From assembly GCA_026391835.1 (NCBI GenBank), contig JAPLDF010000067.1, forward strand, positions 1 through 64,000: a DNA stretch of 64,000 nucleotides. The letters run 5' to 3'. Made by a program: the position numbers and the translations under genes. This DNA is from Bacteroidota bacterium. Its GTDB lineage: Bacteria; Bacteroidota; Bacteroidia; Bacteroidales; FEN-979. Below, in pieces: positions 49,142 through 58,647 of the stretch. The notes beneath the pieces were generated by a model. That model made no database searches. It was not told where the DNA came from and saw only the letters and a program-made list of their open reading frames with translations. Within the stretch, counting starts at the first letter, position 1, and the number at the start of each line of letters is the position of its first letter.

Positions 49142-52100
49142 TTACCTGTTGATCAGCACTTTTCGTACTGTTTTGCCGGTGCCGTTGCTGAAAACGATCG
49201 AATAGAGCCCATTGGGCACCGGGCGGAGGTCGATCTGCTGTTCAAGCATGCCATTGACCTGAACCTTTTCAAGTTCATAGATCTTATCGCCCAGTTGATT
49301 GTAAATCATGATGGTAAAGGTTTCCGGCGCCTGGCTCGTCATGCTGACCGTGAACTTCCCTTCGCTTGGTACCGGGTAAATGGTGAAATTGCCGGATTGC
49401 AACTCCTCCTGGCCGATCATCACGACATAAACATGGTTGGAGGGAGGTGACGAGCATCCGTTCAGGGTGACAATACTCCAGTACCATCCCGACTGACTGG
49501 CATACAGTATTTGCCCGGTAGCTCCTGCAATAGCCCCGGTTCCTTCACGGTACCACTGGTTCCCGCCTGACGCGCTGCTGGTAATCACGTTGCCAGCCAC
49601 GGTTACGACGGGGGCAGGAGGGACGGCATTCACGGTAACTGTGAAACCGGGTGACGGTGATCCGTTCCCGCAGCTGTTGTTGCCTGCCACGGTGATGGTG
49701 CCTGATACGGCATTCGCTGCGAAGTTGACGGTAATGTCATTGGTTCCGGCTCCTGACGCAATCGTGGCGCCTGCAGGAAGTGTCCAGACATATGCAGTGG
49801 CGTTCAGGATTTCGGCACAGGAGTATCCAACGCCATTTGTTCCTGCGCAAAGCGAGGCGGTTCCCGTAACAGGTCCTGCTGCGTTTGGCAGGGGATTTAC
49901 AAACAGGTTGTATACGGTAGGTGTGACTGTAGTGCAACCGAATGAATTTGTAAAGCTGACATTAACCCATTGGGCTCCAACGCTGTTCCAGGTAACGTTT
50001 ATAGTGCTTGTGCCCTGTCCCGAAACGAGAACTCCACCCGGACTGACGTTCCAGACGTAATTCGTCATCCCGGTATTGGTAAGATATTGGTTGTTGGTGG
50101 AATTGATACACGGGTCATTGCTGCTGCCGATATATGGAACCGCAGCAGGGTTTATCGTCACGTTGTAAACCGTTGGTGTAATTGCCACACACCCGGTGGG
50201 ATTTGTATAGGTGACACTGACTGTACGGTTCCCGGCATAAGGCCATGACACGGTGATGGCGTTTGTGCCCTGGCCAGAGATGATTGTCCCGCCAATGGAG
50301 ACCGCCCAGTTGTAACTTGTCATGCCAGCCTCAGTTGAATAAACAATGTTTGCAGCATTGGCACAAACCACGCCTGGTCCCGAAATGGTCGGGACTGGAA
50401 GCGGAACCACCGTCAAAGCATAGGAAGACGGGACAGCCGGTGTGCAACCTGTTGCATTTATATAGGTTACGGTTACTGTTTGAGGTCCCGCGGTGCCCCA
50501 GCTTACTGTGATGCTGTTGGATGTCGATCCACCCGTGATGGTACCGCCGGTCGAAACAGTCCATGCATACCCGGTCATCCCGGCTTCGGTGGTGTAGATA
50601 TTTCCGGTGGAGTTGATGCAAACACTTGCCGGGCCTGAAATGGCAGGGACCGGCTGGGGAATCACAGTAACCGCCAGTGCGGTTCCGGGTGTTCCTGCGC
50701 CGCAAACACTGGTACCATAAACAGTAATGTTGCCAGACACGGCAGCGGCCGAAAAGCTAACGGTGATCGAGTTGGTATTCGTACCCGCGGTGATTGATGC
50801 CCCGGCAGGAAGCGTCCATACATAGGAAGTTGCATTGGCAATGACCGGCACAGTGTAAACATAGCCTGACCCGTTTTTGCAGACATTCGCAGGCCCGGTG
50901 ATGGTACCTGCGGTTGATGGTGCAGGACAGGTCGTGGTAAAGGACAGGTCGTTTCCATAGGCCGTTCCCTGCACATTTGTACCGACAATCCTGAAATGAT
51001 ACGTAGTATTCTGCGTAAGGCCGGTGATGTTGCCAAAGGCGGAACTTGTACCTCCTCCGTTTACAGTTGCCGGGGTTGCAATAACAGTTGACCCGTAACT
51101 GGCAGTTAATCCGTATTCGAACGAAACGGCAGTGGTATTGTACATGGCGATCACTTCACCATTCAATGCGGCGGAATTGGGGCCGATCAAATTGGCAGGA
51201 TTGGTAACAACAGCCGGTTTGGGTTGCGAACCGGTAAAGGTCCCAAAAGCGGAAAGACCCGGTGCAATGACCTGGTAAAGGCCATAGTCAACAATGCCGA
51301 AATCGGTGAACGGGGCAGGCACAACCTGCATCGAGAAGATCTGGGTATTGGTACCGGTCACATCGGCCGGGACATACTGGAATATTGCAGAACAATTGAA
51401 AGCCGTTATGGCCGAAGATGTGACATTCCAATAACGGTTCAGGTAGCTTGAGGTATTCGGATCGGAAGGGAATTTGGCATTGACCAGGTTCACTGCTGTG
51501 AAATTGCCTGTTGCGAATACCCCTGAGCTGAAGTTCAGGGTGACAGGCGAATATTCCGGGATGCCGGTATTGTCGCCAACCGGGAAGATGAAACTGCCGG
51601 TAAAGCCGGTAACGAAACTTTTCTGCAACTTGCCTGTACCGGTGGCAACAACCATGGCCAGCGACGACGGTGTGCCAATGATGGCAGAGGTAGCCGACAA
51701 ATTCAGGTTGTTTGATCCGAGTGTGAGAAAACCGCTGGTCAGTTCCAGGTTACCGTTCAAATTCAACGGGGAATTCAGGCTGACACCTCCATTGCCTGCA
51801 ATTTCGAGGCTAAGGTTTGAGTTCATTGTCATTGTTCCGTTGACTGTGACCGATTGGGGAGTGGTTCCCGACAACGTAAGGGTGGTTGCAGAAGCGGGGG
51901 TGAAATTCAGGATGGCGCCTGCCTGGACCAGGATGTTGCCTTTGACCTGGTGGAGGCCTGATGTCGGACCCGTCATGTTGAAGTTGAAGGTGCCATTGGT
52001 AATGGTCAGGTTATCGATTGAAACCGGGCTGCCGCCGGTAGGGGTGAGGGTTACCCCTGTTGCATCCATCTCGAAGTTTGCATACGTTCTTCCCGAAAAT

Positions 52101-54499
52101 GACGGGGAGAGGTTGGCCATAACCTTGAACAGGCTCCCGGTCTGGAATATGACAACGCTGTTGGGCTGACCTGCGCCGAAGGGATTGCTGCCGGCCAGCT
52201 GAAGGTAAGCGGAGCCACCTGCAAATATGACAGAGTTCAGGGAAGATGTGCCAAACGGGTTGCCCGAAAAAAAACTTCCTGCCGTGAAGGTTGAACCGGC
52301 ATTGAACACAATGCTCCCTGGATCTGCACCGGTAAGCCGGTGAGCCGTGGTTGCAGTGGCTGAAAATTTCATATTTCCGCTGATGCTGCCGGTTGCAGTC
52401 GTTGCGACGATGATGGAGATGGCATTGGCTGCATTCAGGTTCAGGGAGCAGCCTGCCGGGATTTCGAGGTCGGTGCCGGCAGACCCGGTGATGGTCAGAA
52501 CCGCTGCAGCGGCGCTTTGAAGGTTGATGGTTGTATTGCTGGCCATAACCAGTTTCGAAATTGTCTGTGTCGTAACTCCTGTTACAGTTTTGGTGGTTCC
52601 GTCATTGAACTGGAGGATGTCTGCCGTTGTCGGGGTCGTCCGGGTTGGATTCCAGTTCCCCGGTGTGCCCCAGCTTCCGTTGTCGGCACCCTGCCAGGTG
52701 TAAATTGTTGAAGGAACTCCGGTGGTGGTTGCATTTGATGCGGGGATCACAGGCGCCGTATAGTAATTATAGGTTTGGTTGTTGGCTCCATCCCATGCAA
52801 ACGGGATGATGGTAAAAGAATACTGGGTTCCGGAAGATAATCCTGTAATTGATTTGTTCAATGCAGAGCCGGGGGTTACGATTGCTGCAACAACTCCGTC
52901 GCCAAGCACACTCCCCGGAAGGTAATCTGTTCCGTCGGCAGGAATTCCGCTGGGTGCGGCTGGTCCTGCTTTTTGCAGGATGATATATCCGTCGGCTCCG
53001 GCTGCAGCTGCACTCCAGGTGAGGTTTATGCTGGTGTTGCCCGTGGTGGTTGCAGTAAAACCTGTAACATGTGAAGCAGGTTCATCTGACAAGGTAAAGA
53101 AGGACCCTTCGCCTGTGAGGCTTGTTCCAACGCTGTTGCTTGCAAATGCCTTGAAATAAATATGGGTTTGCGGCGGAAGGCCGGTCCGTGGGTGTGAAAA
53201 AATACCGGTCAGGGTGCTGCCTTCAGGGAGTTTATTATTGGTGATCGTTACTCCCGGCGTTGTATTCCATACTGTGCCGCGTTCGGTAAGGACTGTGCCT
53301 CCATCGTATGTAACTGTTCCGCCAAGGGTGGCCGAGGTGTTGGTGATTGCTGCAACAGTCGGAAGTGAAATCGCCGGAGGTGTTAACAAAACAGGAGTGA
53401 CCTGGCTGTTCGGGTTCAAGGTTGCGGTGGTGGTGAGATATTTGGTGGAACTGCCTGTTCCGTTATACTCATAAACCCTGTACCAGTAAGTTGTATTCCC
53501 CACCAGCCCGGTGACCGGGATGGTGTTACCGGTTCCGTTGTATATCACCTGCTGGCCTGATCCTCCGTAAACGGGATTTGCAACCGGATCGGCACCATCG
53601 GCAGGACTGGTAAATGTATTCGTGGTATTAACCAGGGTGATGCGTTTTGCGCCGTCACCATTGGTCCAGGTGGCTGTCATGGTATTGGCGGTAATTCCGC
53701 TGAAAGTGATGTCATGTGCCTGGATGGTCGGTGCAACAATTGCCACGGCTGGAACAACATCGGGCCAGGTAAGCCCGATCCTGATTCCATCCACCTGGAG
53801 TGCTGCAGCGCTTGTGGCTGAACCCTGCCTGAGGGCGATCAGGCCAATGTTCAATGCGTCGGTTTGCGTATTGTCAATATAGGAAATGGTTGGTGAACCC
53901 GGCTCAGGAGCGCCGATAGACGGATTGATATAGATTGAAACATTGTCATCGGTAGTTGTCCCGGCAACAAACTGATATTTTAATACGATGAGATAAGTGG
54001 TATTCAATGCATATGTATACCCGGTATAAGCAACAGTCGTGGATGATTTCGAAATCCCGAAGGCGATACTGCTGGTGGCGGCATCCTTTTTTATAAAAAC
54101 GCGCCCCTTAAAAACATTTCCTGTGATGGGTGACTCGGCAAAATGAATAAAATAGTCACCGGTGGTTTGGGCCGAACTCACCGAAACCAGGAACCCGGCA
54201 TATACGGAACCTGTTGTTTGCATAGCAAACGTGTTATTGACATCCTGACCGGTTGTGGTCATATCTGCAGCATTCCCAATGCCTGAAGATAGGTAACCTG
54301 CAAAATTAAGGCCGCTGGCAGATACCAGAATCGGGTTCGTCACCGTGGTGCCGGTTTGCACCCATCCGTTGGAAGTCAAAGGTGTTGCTGCCGCATAGTC
54401 GAAGTTTTCATTCAGCAATAACTGTCCAAAACCAATTCCGTGAAAACCCAGTGTGATCACCGCTGAAATAAGGAATGTCAAAAATGTAAATTTTCTCAT
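49142..54499 (-). CDS. giant T9SS-sorted surface protein with FN3 and PKD-like domains
   Basis: A 1785-residue exported protein. The start at 54499 opens MRKFTFLTFLISAVITLGFH, a signal peptide; an upstream ATG at 54550 would add 17 residues. A jellyroll-like N-terminal domain (residues about 30-250) precedes fibronectin III domains (about 255-600) and a parallel beta region (about 610-1030). Six or seven PKD-like Ig repeats follow, with the pattern GPANVCKNGSGYVYTVP or ISGPASVCINSTGNIYTTEA (about 1150-1660). The end is a T9SS type A sorting domain (FTIYPVPSEGKFTVSMTS, GKTVRKVLINR). Low Lys and Cys content and abundant Thr/Ser/Gly fit a secreted surface layer or adhesin. It is a tandem relative of the gene at 54713. 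Confidence 0.88.
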   Translation of the reverse strand: MRKFTFLTFLISAVITLGFHGIGFGQLLLNENFDYAAATPLTSNGWVQTGTTVTNPILVSASGLNFAGYLSSGIGNAADMTTTGQDVNNTFAMQTTGSVYAGFLVSVSSAQTTGDYFIHFAESPITGNVFKGRVFIKKDAATSSIAFGISKSSTTVAYTGYTYALNTTYLIVLKYQFVAGTTTDDNVSIYINPSIGAPEPGSPTISYIDNTQTDALNIGLIALRQGSATSAAALQVDGIRIGLTWPDVVPAVAIVAPTIQAHDITFSGITANTMTATWTNGDGAKRITLVNTTNTFTSPADGADPVANPVYGGSGQQVIYNGTGNTIPVTGLVGNTTYWYRVYEYNGTGSSTKYLTTTATLNPNSQVTPVLLTPPAISLPTVAAITNTSATLGGTVTYDGGTVLTERGTVWNTTPGVTITNNKLPEGSTLTGIFSHPRTGLPPQTHIYFKAFASNSVGTSLTGEGSFFTLSDEPASHVTGFTATTTGNTSINLTWSAAAAGADGYIILQKAGPAAPSGIPADGTDYLPGSVLGDGVVAAIVTPGSALNKSITGLSSGTQYSFTIIPFAWDGANNQTYNYYTAPVIPASNATTTGVPSTIYTWQGADNGSWGTPGNWNPTRTTPTTADILQFNDGTTKTVTGVTTQTISKLVMASNTTINLQSAAAAVLTITGSAGTDLEIPAGCSLNLNAANAISIIVATTATGSISGNMKFSATATTAHRLTGADPGSIVFNAGSTFTAGSFFSGNPFGTSSLNSVIFAGGSAYLQLAGSNPFGAGQPNSVVIFQTGSLFKVMANLSPSFSGRTYANFEMDATGVTLTPTGGSPVSIDNLTITNGTFNFNMTGPTSGLHQVKGNILVQAGAILNFTPASATTLTLSGTTPQSVTVNGTMTMNSNLSLEIAGNGGVSLNSPLNLNGNLELTSGFLTLGSNNLNLSATSAIIGTPSSLAMVVATGTGKLQKSFVTGFTGSFIFPVGDNTGIPEYSPVTLNFSSGVFATGNFTAVNLVNAKFPSDPNTSSYLNRYWNVTSSAITAFNCSAIFQYVPADVTGTNTQIFSMQVVPAPFTDFGIVDYGLYQVIAPGLSAFGTFTGSQPKPAVVTNPANLIGPNSAALNGEVIAMYNTTAVSFEYGLTASYGSTVIATPATVNGGGTSSAFGNITGLTQNTTYHFRIVGTNVQGTAYGNDLSFTTTCPAPSTAGTITGPANVCKNGSGYVYTVPVIANATSYVWTLPAGASITAGTNTNSITVSFSAAAVSGNITVYGTSVCGAGTPGTALAVTVIPQPVPAISGPASVCINSTGNIYTTEAGMTGYAWTVSTGGTITGGSTSNSITVSWGTAGPQTVTVTYINATGCTPAVPSSYALTVVPLPVPTISGPGVVCANAANIVYSTEAGMTSYNWAVSIGGTIISGQGTNAITVSWPYAGNRTVSVTYTNPTGCVAITPTVYNVTINPAAVPYIGSSNDPCINSTNNQYLTNTGMTNYVWNVSPGGVLVSGQGTSTINVTWNSVGAQWVNVSFTNSFGCTTVTPTVYNLFVNPLPNAAGPVTGTASLCAGTNGVGYSCAEILNATAYVWTLPAGATIASGAGTNDITVNFAANAVSGTITVAGNNSCGNGSPSPGFTVTVNAVPPAPVVTVAGNVITSSASGGNQWYREGTGAIAGATGQILYASQSGWYWSIVTLNGCSSPPSNHVYVVMIGQEELQSGNFTIYPVPSEGKFTVSMTSQAPETFTIMIYNQLGDKIYELEKVQVNGMLEQQIDLRPVPNGLYSIVFSNGTGKTVRKVLINR

Positions 54500-54547
54500 A
54501 CTGCTAAGTTTTTTAACCCGGGGCTTCAACCCCGGTATTAGAACATA

Positions 54548-54555
54548 CAAAAATA
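54548..54555 (-). promoter_or_regulatory. -7 element TATTTTTG upstream of the giant T9SS gene
   Basis: Reads TATTTTTG on the minus strand, 48 bp before the start at 54499, which supports that start. Confidence 0.5.
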
Positions 54556-54599
54556 GGAACTAACTGGCACAATGCCTATGTTTTGTTAAGAATTAATGC

Positions 54600-54636
54600 A
54601 AAATAAAAGAGGCTGCCCCGGTTTTGGGATAGCCTC
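54600..54636 (-). terminator. rho-independent terminator of the upstream T9SS gene
   Basis: On the minus strand GAGGCTATCCC, a six-base loop and GGGGCAGCCTC form an 11-bp stem with one wobble and one mismatch, followed by TTTTATTT. It lies 77 bp after the stop of the gene at 54713-58429. Confidence 0.75.
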
Positions 54637-54653
54637 CTTGCATATGTTAAATG

Positions 54654-54700
54654 ATGTAGGGACACACCATGGTGTGTCCCTACATGGTGTGTCCCTACAT
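54654..54700. repeat. perfect 32-bp palindrome plus a half-copy
   Basis: ATGTAGGGACACACCA (54654-54669) is followed immediately by its exact reverse complement (54670-54685) with no loop, then a second 15-bp half-copy GGTGTGTCCCTACAT (54686-54700). It lies between the 54713 stop and the terminator. Confidence 0.95.
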
Positions 54701-54712
54701 TGCGTTGGGAAT

Positions 54713-57700
54713 CTAATTGGTCAGGATGATTTTTACCGTTTGAACTTTTTCACCGGCAGAAACTTTCACAAAATAGATCCCCGGAGGGTTGCCTTTGATA
54801 GAGAGTTCCTGCTTGCGTAACCCCTGGAATTCAGTGGTCAGGATTCTTCCTCCAAGTGTGCCCAATACTTCAACTTTAACCTGGCCTGAAGTAAGGTCGC
54901 CACGTTGTTCGATGGTGAAAACGCCGCTGGTCGGGTTCGGGTAAATTTTAAAGGAATTGTCCATGAGGCTGAGCCCGCTTTCTTCAACAGGTACAAGCTT
55001 CTCAGGTGCTTTGCCTGAACAGTAAGGACCGGCAGGGGCGATATGTCCCCACATGTAACCGCCTGCATTAACTTTGGTGCCAGGCAGGTAGATGATGTTC
55101 TGGCCTGCAATCATCGTTGCGCCGCCATTCAGGAGAACCTCAAAGGTGGTACCATTGCCTGCCACGGTTATGGTTTGGGTGGCATTGTAGCAAATTGCTT
55201 CGCCTGCTGCAACCGTTCCGGTCACTGCCAGGGTCGATGGAATTCCGGTCACTGCCATCATGATCTGGTTGGAGTTGGCCGGGCTGCCTGTTGTGCATGA
55301 AATGCTTGAAGTAACGGTACAGACCACAACATCATTGTTAAGAGGGACATAGGTATAGGTACTGCTGTTTGTTCCTACTGTAATACCGTTGACTTTCCAG
55401 ACAAATACCGGGGTGATTCCTCCGTTTAAAGGAGTAGCGGTAAAGGTTACAGAAGTACCCGAATTCACCGGGTTTGCCGATGCCACAATTGAAACACTCA
55501 CTGCTACCGGCTGGTTGGTAACAATCGGATAAAGTTCCGATCCGTTGCCGTCGCCGCATTCGTTGAATCCGAATACGCTGACATCTCCCGAAGAGGTGCC
55601 TGCATTGAACGTCACAGTTACGGTATTGGTTGTTTCACCCGAAACAAAGGTTGTACCTAAGGGGAAGGACCATACATATTCTGTGGCATTCGCAATGGCA
55701 GGTACCGTGTAAATATATTGTGTGGTACCATTGGCACAAACAGTTGTCGGACCGGAAATCACGCCGGCATCGTCAGGGGTCGGGCAGGTGGTGGAGAAGA
55801 CCTGGTCGGCTCCGTTGGATGTACCATTGGTATTGCTGGCGGTAATTCTGAAATGGTAGGTTTTGTTGAACGCCAGGCCTGTAAGGTTAGCCGTTACAGG
55901 TGTAGTCAAATTACCCGTAACCGAAGCAGGAACACCGGCGACTGTTGTACCATACGTTTCGGAAAGTCCATACTCAAAATTCACCGATGTGGTCTGGTTG
56001 TTTGCATTGACGGTGCCATTCAGTATGGCAGTGGTGCTTCCAACGCTGGTGGCTAAATTCGTGATAACAGTAGGAGCCAGGGTTGTGGCTGCAGAAGCAC
56101 GGATCACGATGTTATCGAGGCGGTTATTGCCGGTTGGTGAAGAAGCTCCATTGTATATGATTCTCAGGTATACTTCAGGTGCGCCATCCACTGCATTGAT
56201 AGAACTCAGATCGAGGGTTTTGGTGACAAACGACGAGCCGGTGTTGGCTGTATTGGTTCCGAAATCTGTGAATGTTGATCCATTTATACTCCAGGCCCAC
56301 TGGTGGGTGTTAAACCCTGTAGCGGTACCACGGGTTACAAATGTTAATATTGGATCCTGTAAGGCAGACATGGAGAATTTAATGACCATGGCTTTCCCAT
56401 TTGCATAGGGGCTCACGCCTCCTGCAGGGCAATAGGAGACTCCTGATACAATTGCCGCACCTTCTCTCGGGTCATTCAGGGTGGTTCCGGAAAAGGCATC
56501 CAGTTCTGTATCCACGAGGGAGCATATGAACGCTGAAGATCCATTTGATCCATCAGCATATAAAGTTGCCGAGTTCATCTGAGTTCCAAAATTGGCAGGA
56601 ACAAATAACGGGGTATTTGGCTTTGCAGGGGTGTCATCGAATGTCCATGCTGCGAGAGGTTGAATAAAAGCCGATGTAAAAACATCTGCTAAAGGAGCTG
56701 CCGGAATGAGTTTATAATCGATGCTGGTACCGGTATTGGTATAAGCATAGATCGCAAAATAATAGTGTGTGGAACTGGTTAACCCGGTCCAGGTATAGGT
56801 CTGAGCTCCGTGGTTTACATATACGAAACCACTGCCATCGGTCAGGTTGGGATCGGAGGTTGGCTGGCTGCCATCAACAGGATTGGTGAAAGTGCCGGTA
56901 AGGTTGGCCATAATTAAAAATCCTGTGGCAGCCTGGGTTCCGTCATTGTCAGCCCAGGTGTTGGTAACGGAAGAATAGCTTGGTGAGGTTGCTGCAAATG
57001 CAGAAGCCTGGTTTGTTGGTTCACCAAAAAGTGTTGTGAAACTTGATTCTGCTGAAAGTGACGGACCTGCATTATTGATTGCATAGGCGGCATAATGAAT
57101 CAGCGTGTTAAACGGAAGTCCGGTACGGGTATGTGTGAATACACTTATTGCAGTTCCTCCTTCAGCAAGTTTGTTGTCGGAAATGGTTACAGGCGTTGTC
57201 AGACTCCAGACGGTACCCCGTTCTGTAATGGGGCTGCCTCCGTCGGCAGTAATAGTGCCGCCCAGCAAAGCAGAGGTAGCAGTGATGGCGGTGGCAGTCG
57301 GAGTGGTAACAATTGGAGGAGTCGCAGTGGCAGCGGTGGCCTGGCTTAGTGGGTTATTGGCGCCAACAAGACCGCAATAAACAGTACCTGCACCGGCTCC
57401 ATTGTATTCCCATGCCTTGAACCAGTATGTGGTTGCGGTAGAAAGACCGGTTACGGTAACAGAACTCCCGGCTCCGTTATAGATCACCTGTTCACCGGGT
57501 CCGGTATATGCCGCACTGGCAGAGGGAGATGTACCATCACCGGGTGTGGTAAAGGAGTTGCTGGTATTGATCTTGACAACCCTGTTCGTGCCATTTCCAT
57601 TGGTCCAGGCCACATCCATCTGGTTTTGCAGAATGTTGGCAAACGTGAAATCCCGAGTCTGGGTGGTTGGTGCAGTGATCGTACCGGTCGGCGTTACATC

Positions 57701-58429
57701 TGCCCATGCCGTACCAATTCTGAATTCATCCATTTCGATAAAAGGGGTGGCGCTGGTACCGTCCTGGCGGATTAAGATGCGGTTAACATTGGCAAGGTCA
57801 GCCAGAGTGGCATTTTTAGCCACCACGGTTGGAGCAGGCGCTGTACCACCGAAAGTGGCGGCGTCAGGATTTATCCACATTTTAACAGAGTCATTTGATG
57901 CACCGGTTTCTATCTTATAAGCGATGACAACCAACATGGTTGAATTGAGAGCAGTTGTTCCTGCCGACCATACCGTATTGGCTGCTGTGGTTCTGGGATT
58001 TATACCCAGGTCAAAACCGGCACCGTCGCTCCTGCTCCATATTGTAGCACCAAAGGTGGTTGTAGTTCCTTCGGTAAATCCTCCAAAATACCCGCCGGTT
58101 GTATTTAAACTTCCCAAAGCGGTTATTTTCATGATAAATGAAAAATAAACGGTACCTGCTGTTTGCTGGGTGAACAATTTGGCGGCGTCAACACCGGCTG
58201 CATCAAAAGTTAATTTGTTACCGCTTGAGGCAGCAAGGTTGGGGTATGTCAAATTGCCGGATGCAATTAAAAGGCTGTCTCCGGAATTTAATTTTGTCCA
58301 GTTTGCCTGGGACGACAGGGATAATCCTGGTGTATAGTTCAATGCATCGTAATGGGGCAATGTTACTTGTCCAAATCCAAGGATGCTAATGCCTATGGCC
58401 AGGATAAATAGTACTAAATACTTTTTCAT
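54713..58429 (-). CDS. large T9SS-sorted surface protein with FN3, PKD-like and 3-coathanger domains
   Basis: A 1238-residue exported protein (signal MKKYLVLFILAIGISILGFG). A jellyroll-like N-terminal domain (about residues 25-245) is followed by fibronectin III domains (about 250-560), a lectin-like or anchor region (about 580-790), further FN3 and PKD-like domains (about 800-1090), and a 3-coathanger stack-like segment (ICYNATQTITVAGNGTTF, YLPGTKVNAGGYM). A T9SS type A domain ends it (FKIYPNPTSGVFTIEQRG, VQTVKIILTN). The domain order and sequences parallel the giant gene downstream, so the two are a tandem family. Surface adhesin or matrix role is inferred. Confidence 0.88.
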   Translation of the reverse strand: MKKYLVLFILAIGISILGFGQVTLPHYDALNYTPGLSLSSQANWTKLNSGDSLLIASGNLTYPNLAASSGNKLTFDAAGVDAAKLFTQQTAGTVYFSFIMKITALGSLNTTGGYFGGFTEGTTTTFGATIWSRSDGAGFDLGINPRTTAANTVWSAGTTALNSTMLVVIAYKIETGASNDSVKMWINPDAATFGGTAPAPTVVAKNATLADLANVNRILIRQDGTSATPFIEMDEFRIGTAWADVTPTGTITAPTTQTRDFTFANILQNQMDVAWTNGNGTNRVVKINTSNSFTTPGDGTSPSASAAYTGPGEQVIYNGAGSSVTVTGLSTATTYWFKAWEYNGAGAGTVYCGLVGANNPLSQATAATATPPIVTTPTATAITATSALLGGTITADGGSPITERGTVWSLTTPVTISDNKLAEGGTAISVFTHTRTGLPFNTLIHYAAYAINNAGPSLSAESSFTTLFGEPTNQASAFAATSPSYSSVTNTWADNDGTQAATGFLIMANLTGTFTNPVDGSQPTSDPNLTDGSGFVYVNHGAQTYTWTGLTSSTHYYFAIYAYTNTGTSIDYKLIPAAPLADVFTSAFIQPLAAWTFDDTPAKPNTPLFVPANFGTQMNSATLYADGSNGSSAFICSLVDTELDAFSGTTLNDPREGAAIVSGVSYCPAGGVSPYANGKAMVIKFSMSALQDPILTFVTRGTATGFNTHQWAWSINGSTFTDFGTNTANTGSSFVTKTLDLSSINAVDGAPEVYLRIIYNGASSPTGNNRLDNIVIRASAATTLAPTVITNLATSVGSTTAILNGTVNANNQTTSVNFEYGLSETYGTTVAGVPASVTGNLTTPVTANLTGLAFNKTYHFRITASNTNGTSNGADQVFSTTCPTPDDAGVISGPTTVCANGTTQYIYTVPAIANATEYVWSFPLGTTFVSGETTNTVTVTFNAGTSSGDVSVFGFNECGDGNGSELYPIVTNQPVAVSVSIVASANPVNSGTSVTFTATPLNGGITPVFVWKVNGITVGTNSSTYTYVPLNNDVVVCTVTSSISCTTGSPANSNQIMMAVTGIPSTLAVTGTVAAGEAICYNATQTITVAGNGTTFEVLLNGGATMIAGQNIIYLPGTKVNAGGYMWGHIAPAGPYCSGKAPEKLVPVEESGLSLMDNSFKIYPNPTSGVFTIEQRGDLTSGQVKVEVLGTLGGRILTTEFQGLRKQELSIKGNPPGIYFVKVSAGEKVQTVKIILTN

Positions 58430-58457
58430 ACGGTTTGGTTTTTCGTTAAATTTTGTA

Positions 58458-58465
58458 CAAAAATA
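58458..58465 (-). promoter_or_regulatory. -7 element TATTTTTG upstream of the 1238-residue T9SS gene
   Basis: Reads TATTTTTG on the minus strand, 28 bp before the start at 58429. Confidence 0.5.
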
Positions 58466-58591
58466 GAAATTAAAAAAGGAGAAAATATCAAATGTTGAGA
58501 ATTAATAAAAACTTAATATGACCGAACCGGCCATCGACATTTGCTGGCTCTCAACGCAGAATATCTAACAGGTAACGGGTAACCTGTTCCC

Positions 58592-58647
58592 TGTCACCTG
58601 TCACTTGTCACTTGTCACTTGTCACTTGTCACTTGTCACTTGTCAAT
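58592..58647. repeat. 7-bp tandem array of eight units, TGTCACT type
   Basis: TGTCACC, six exact TGTCACT units and a final TGTCAAT run from 58592 to 58647. The last unit contains the hldD stop codon (58643-58645). Confidence 0.97.
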
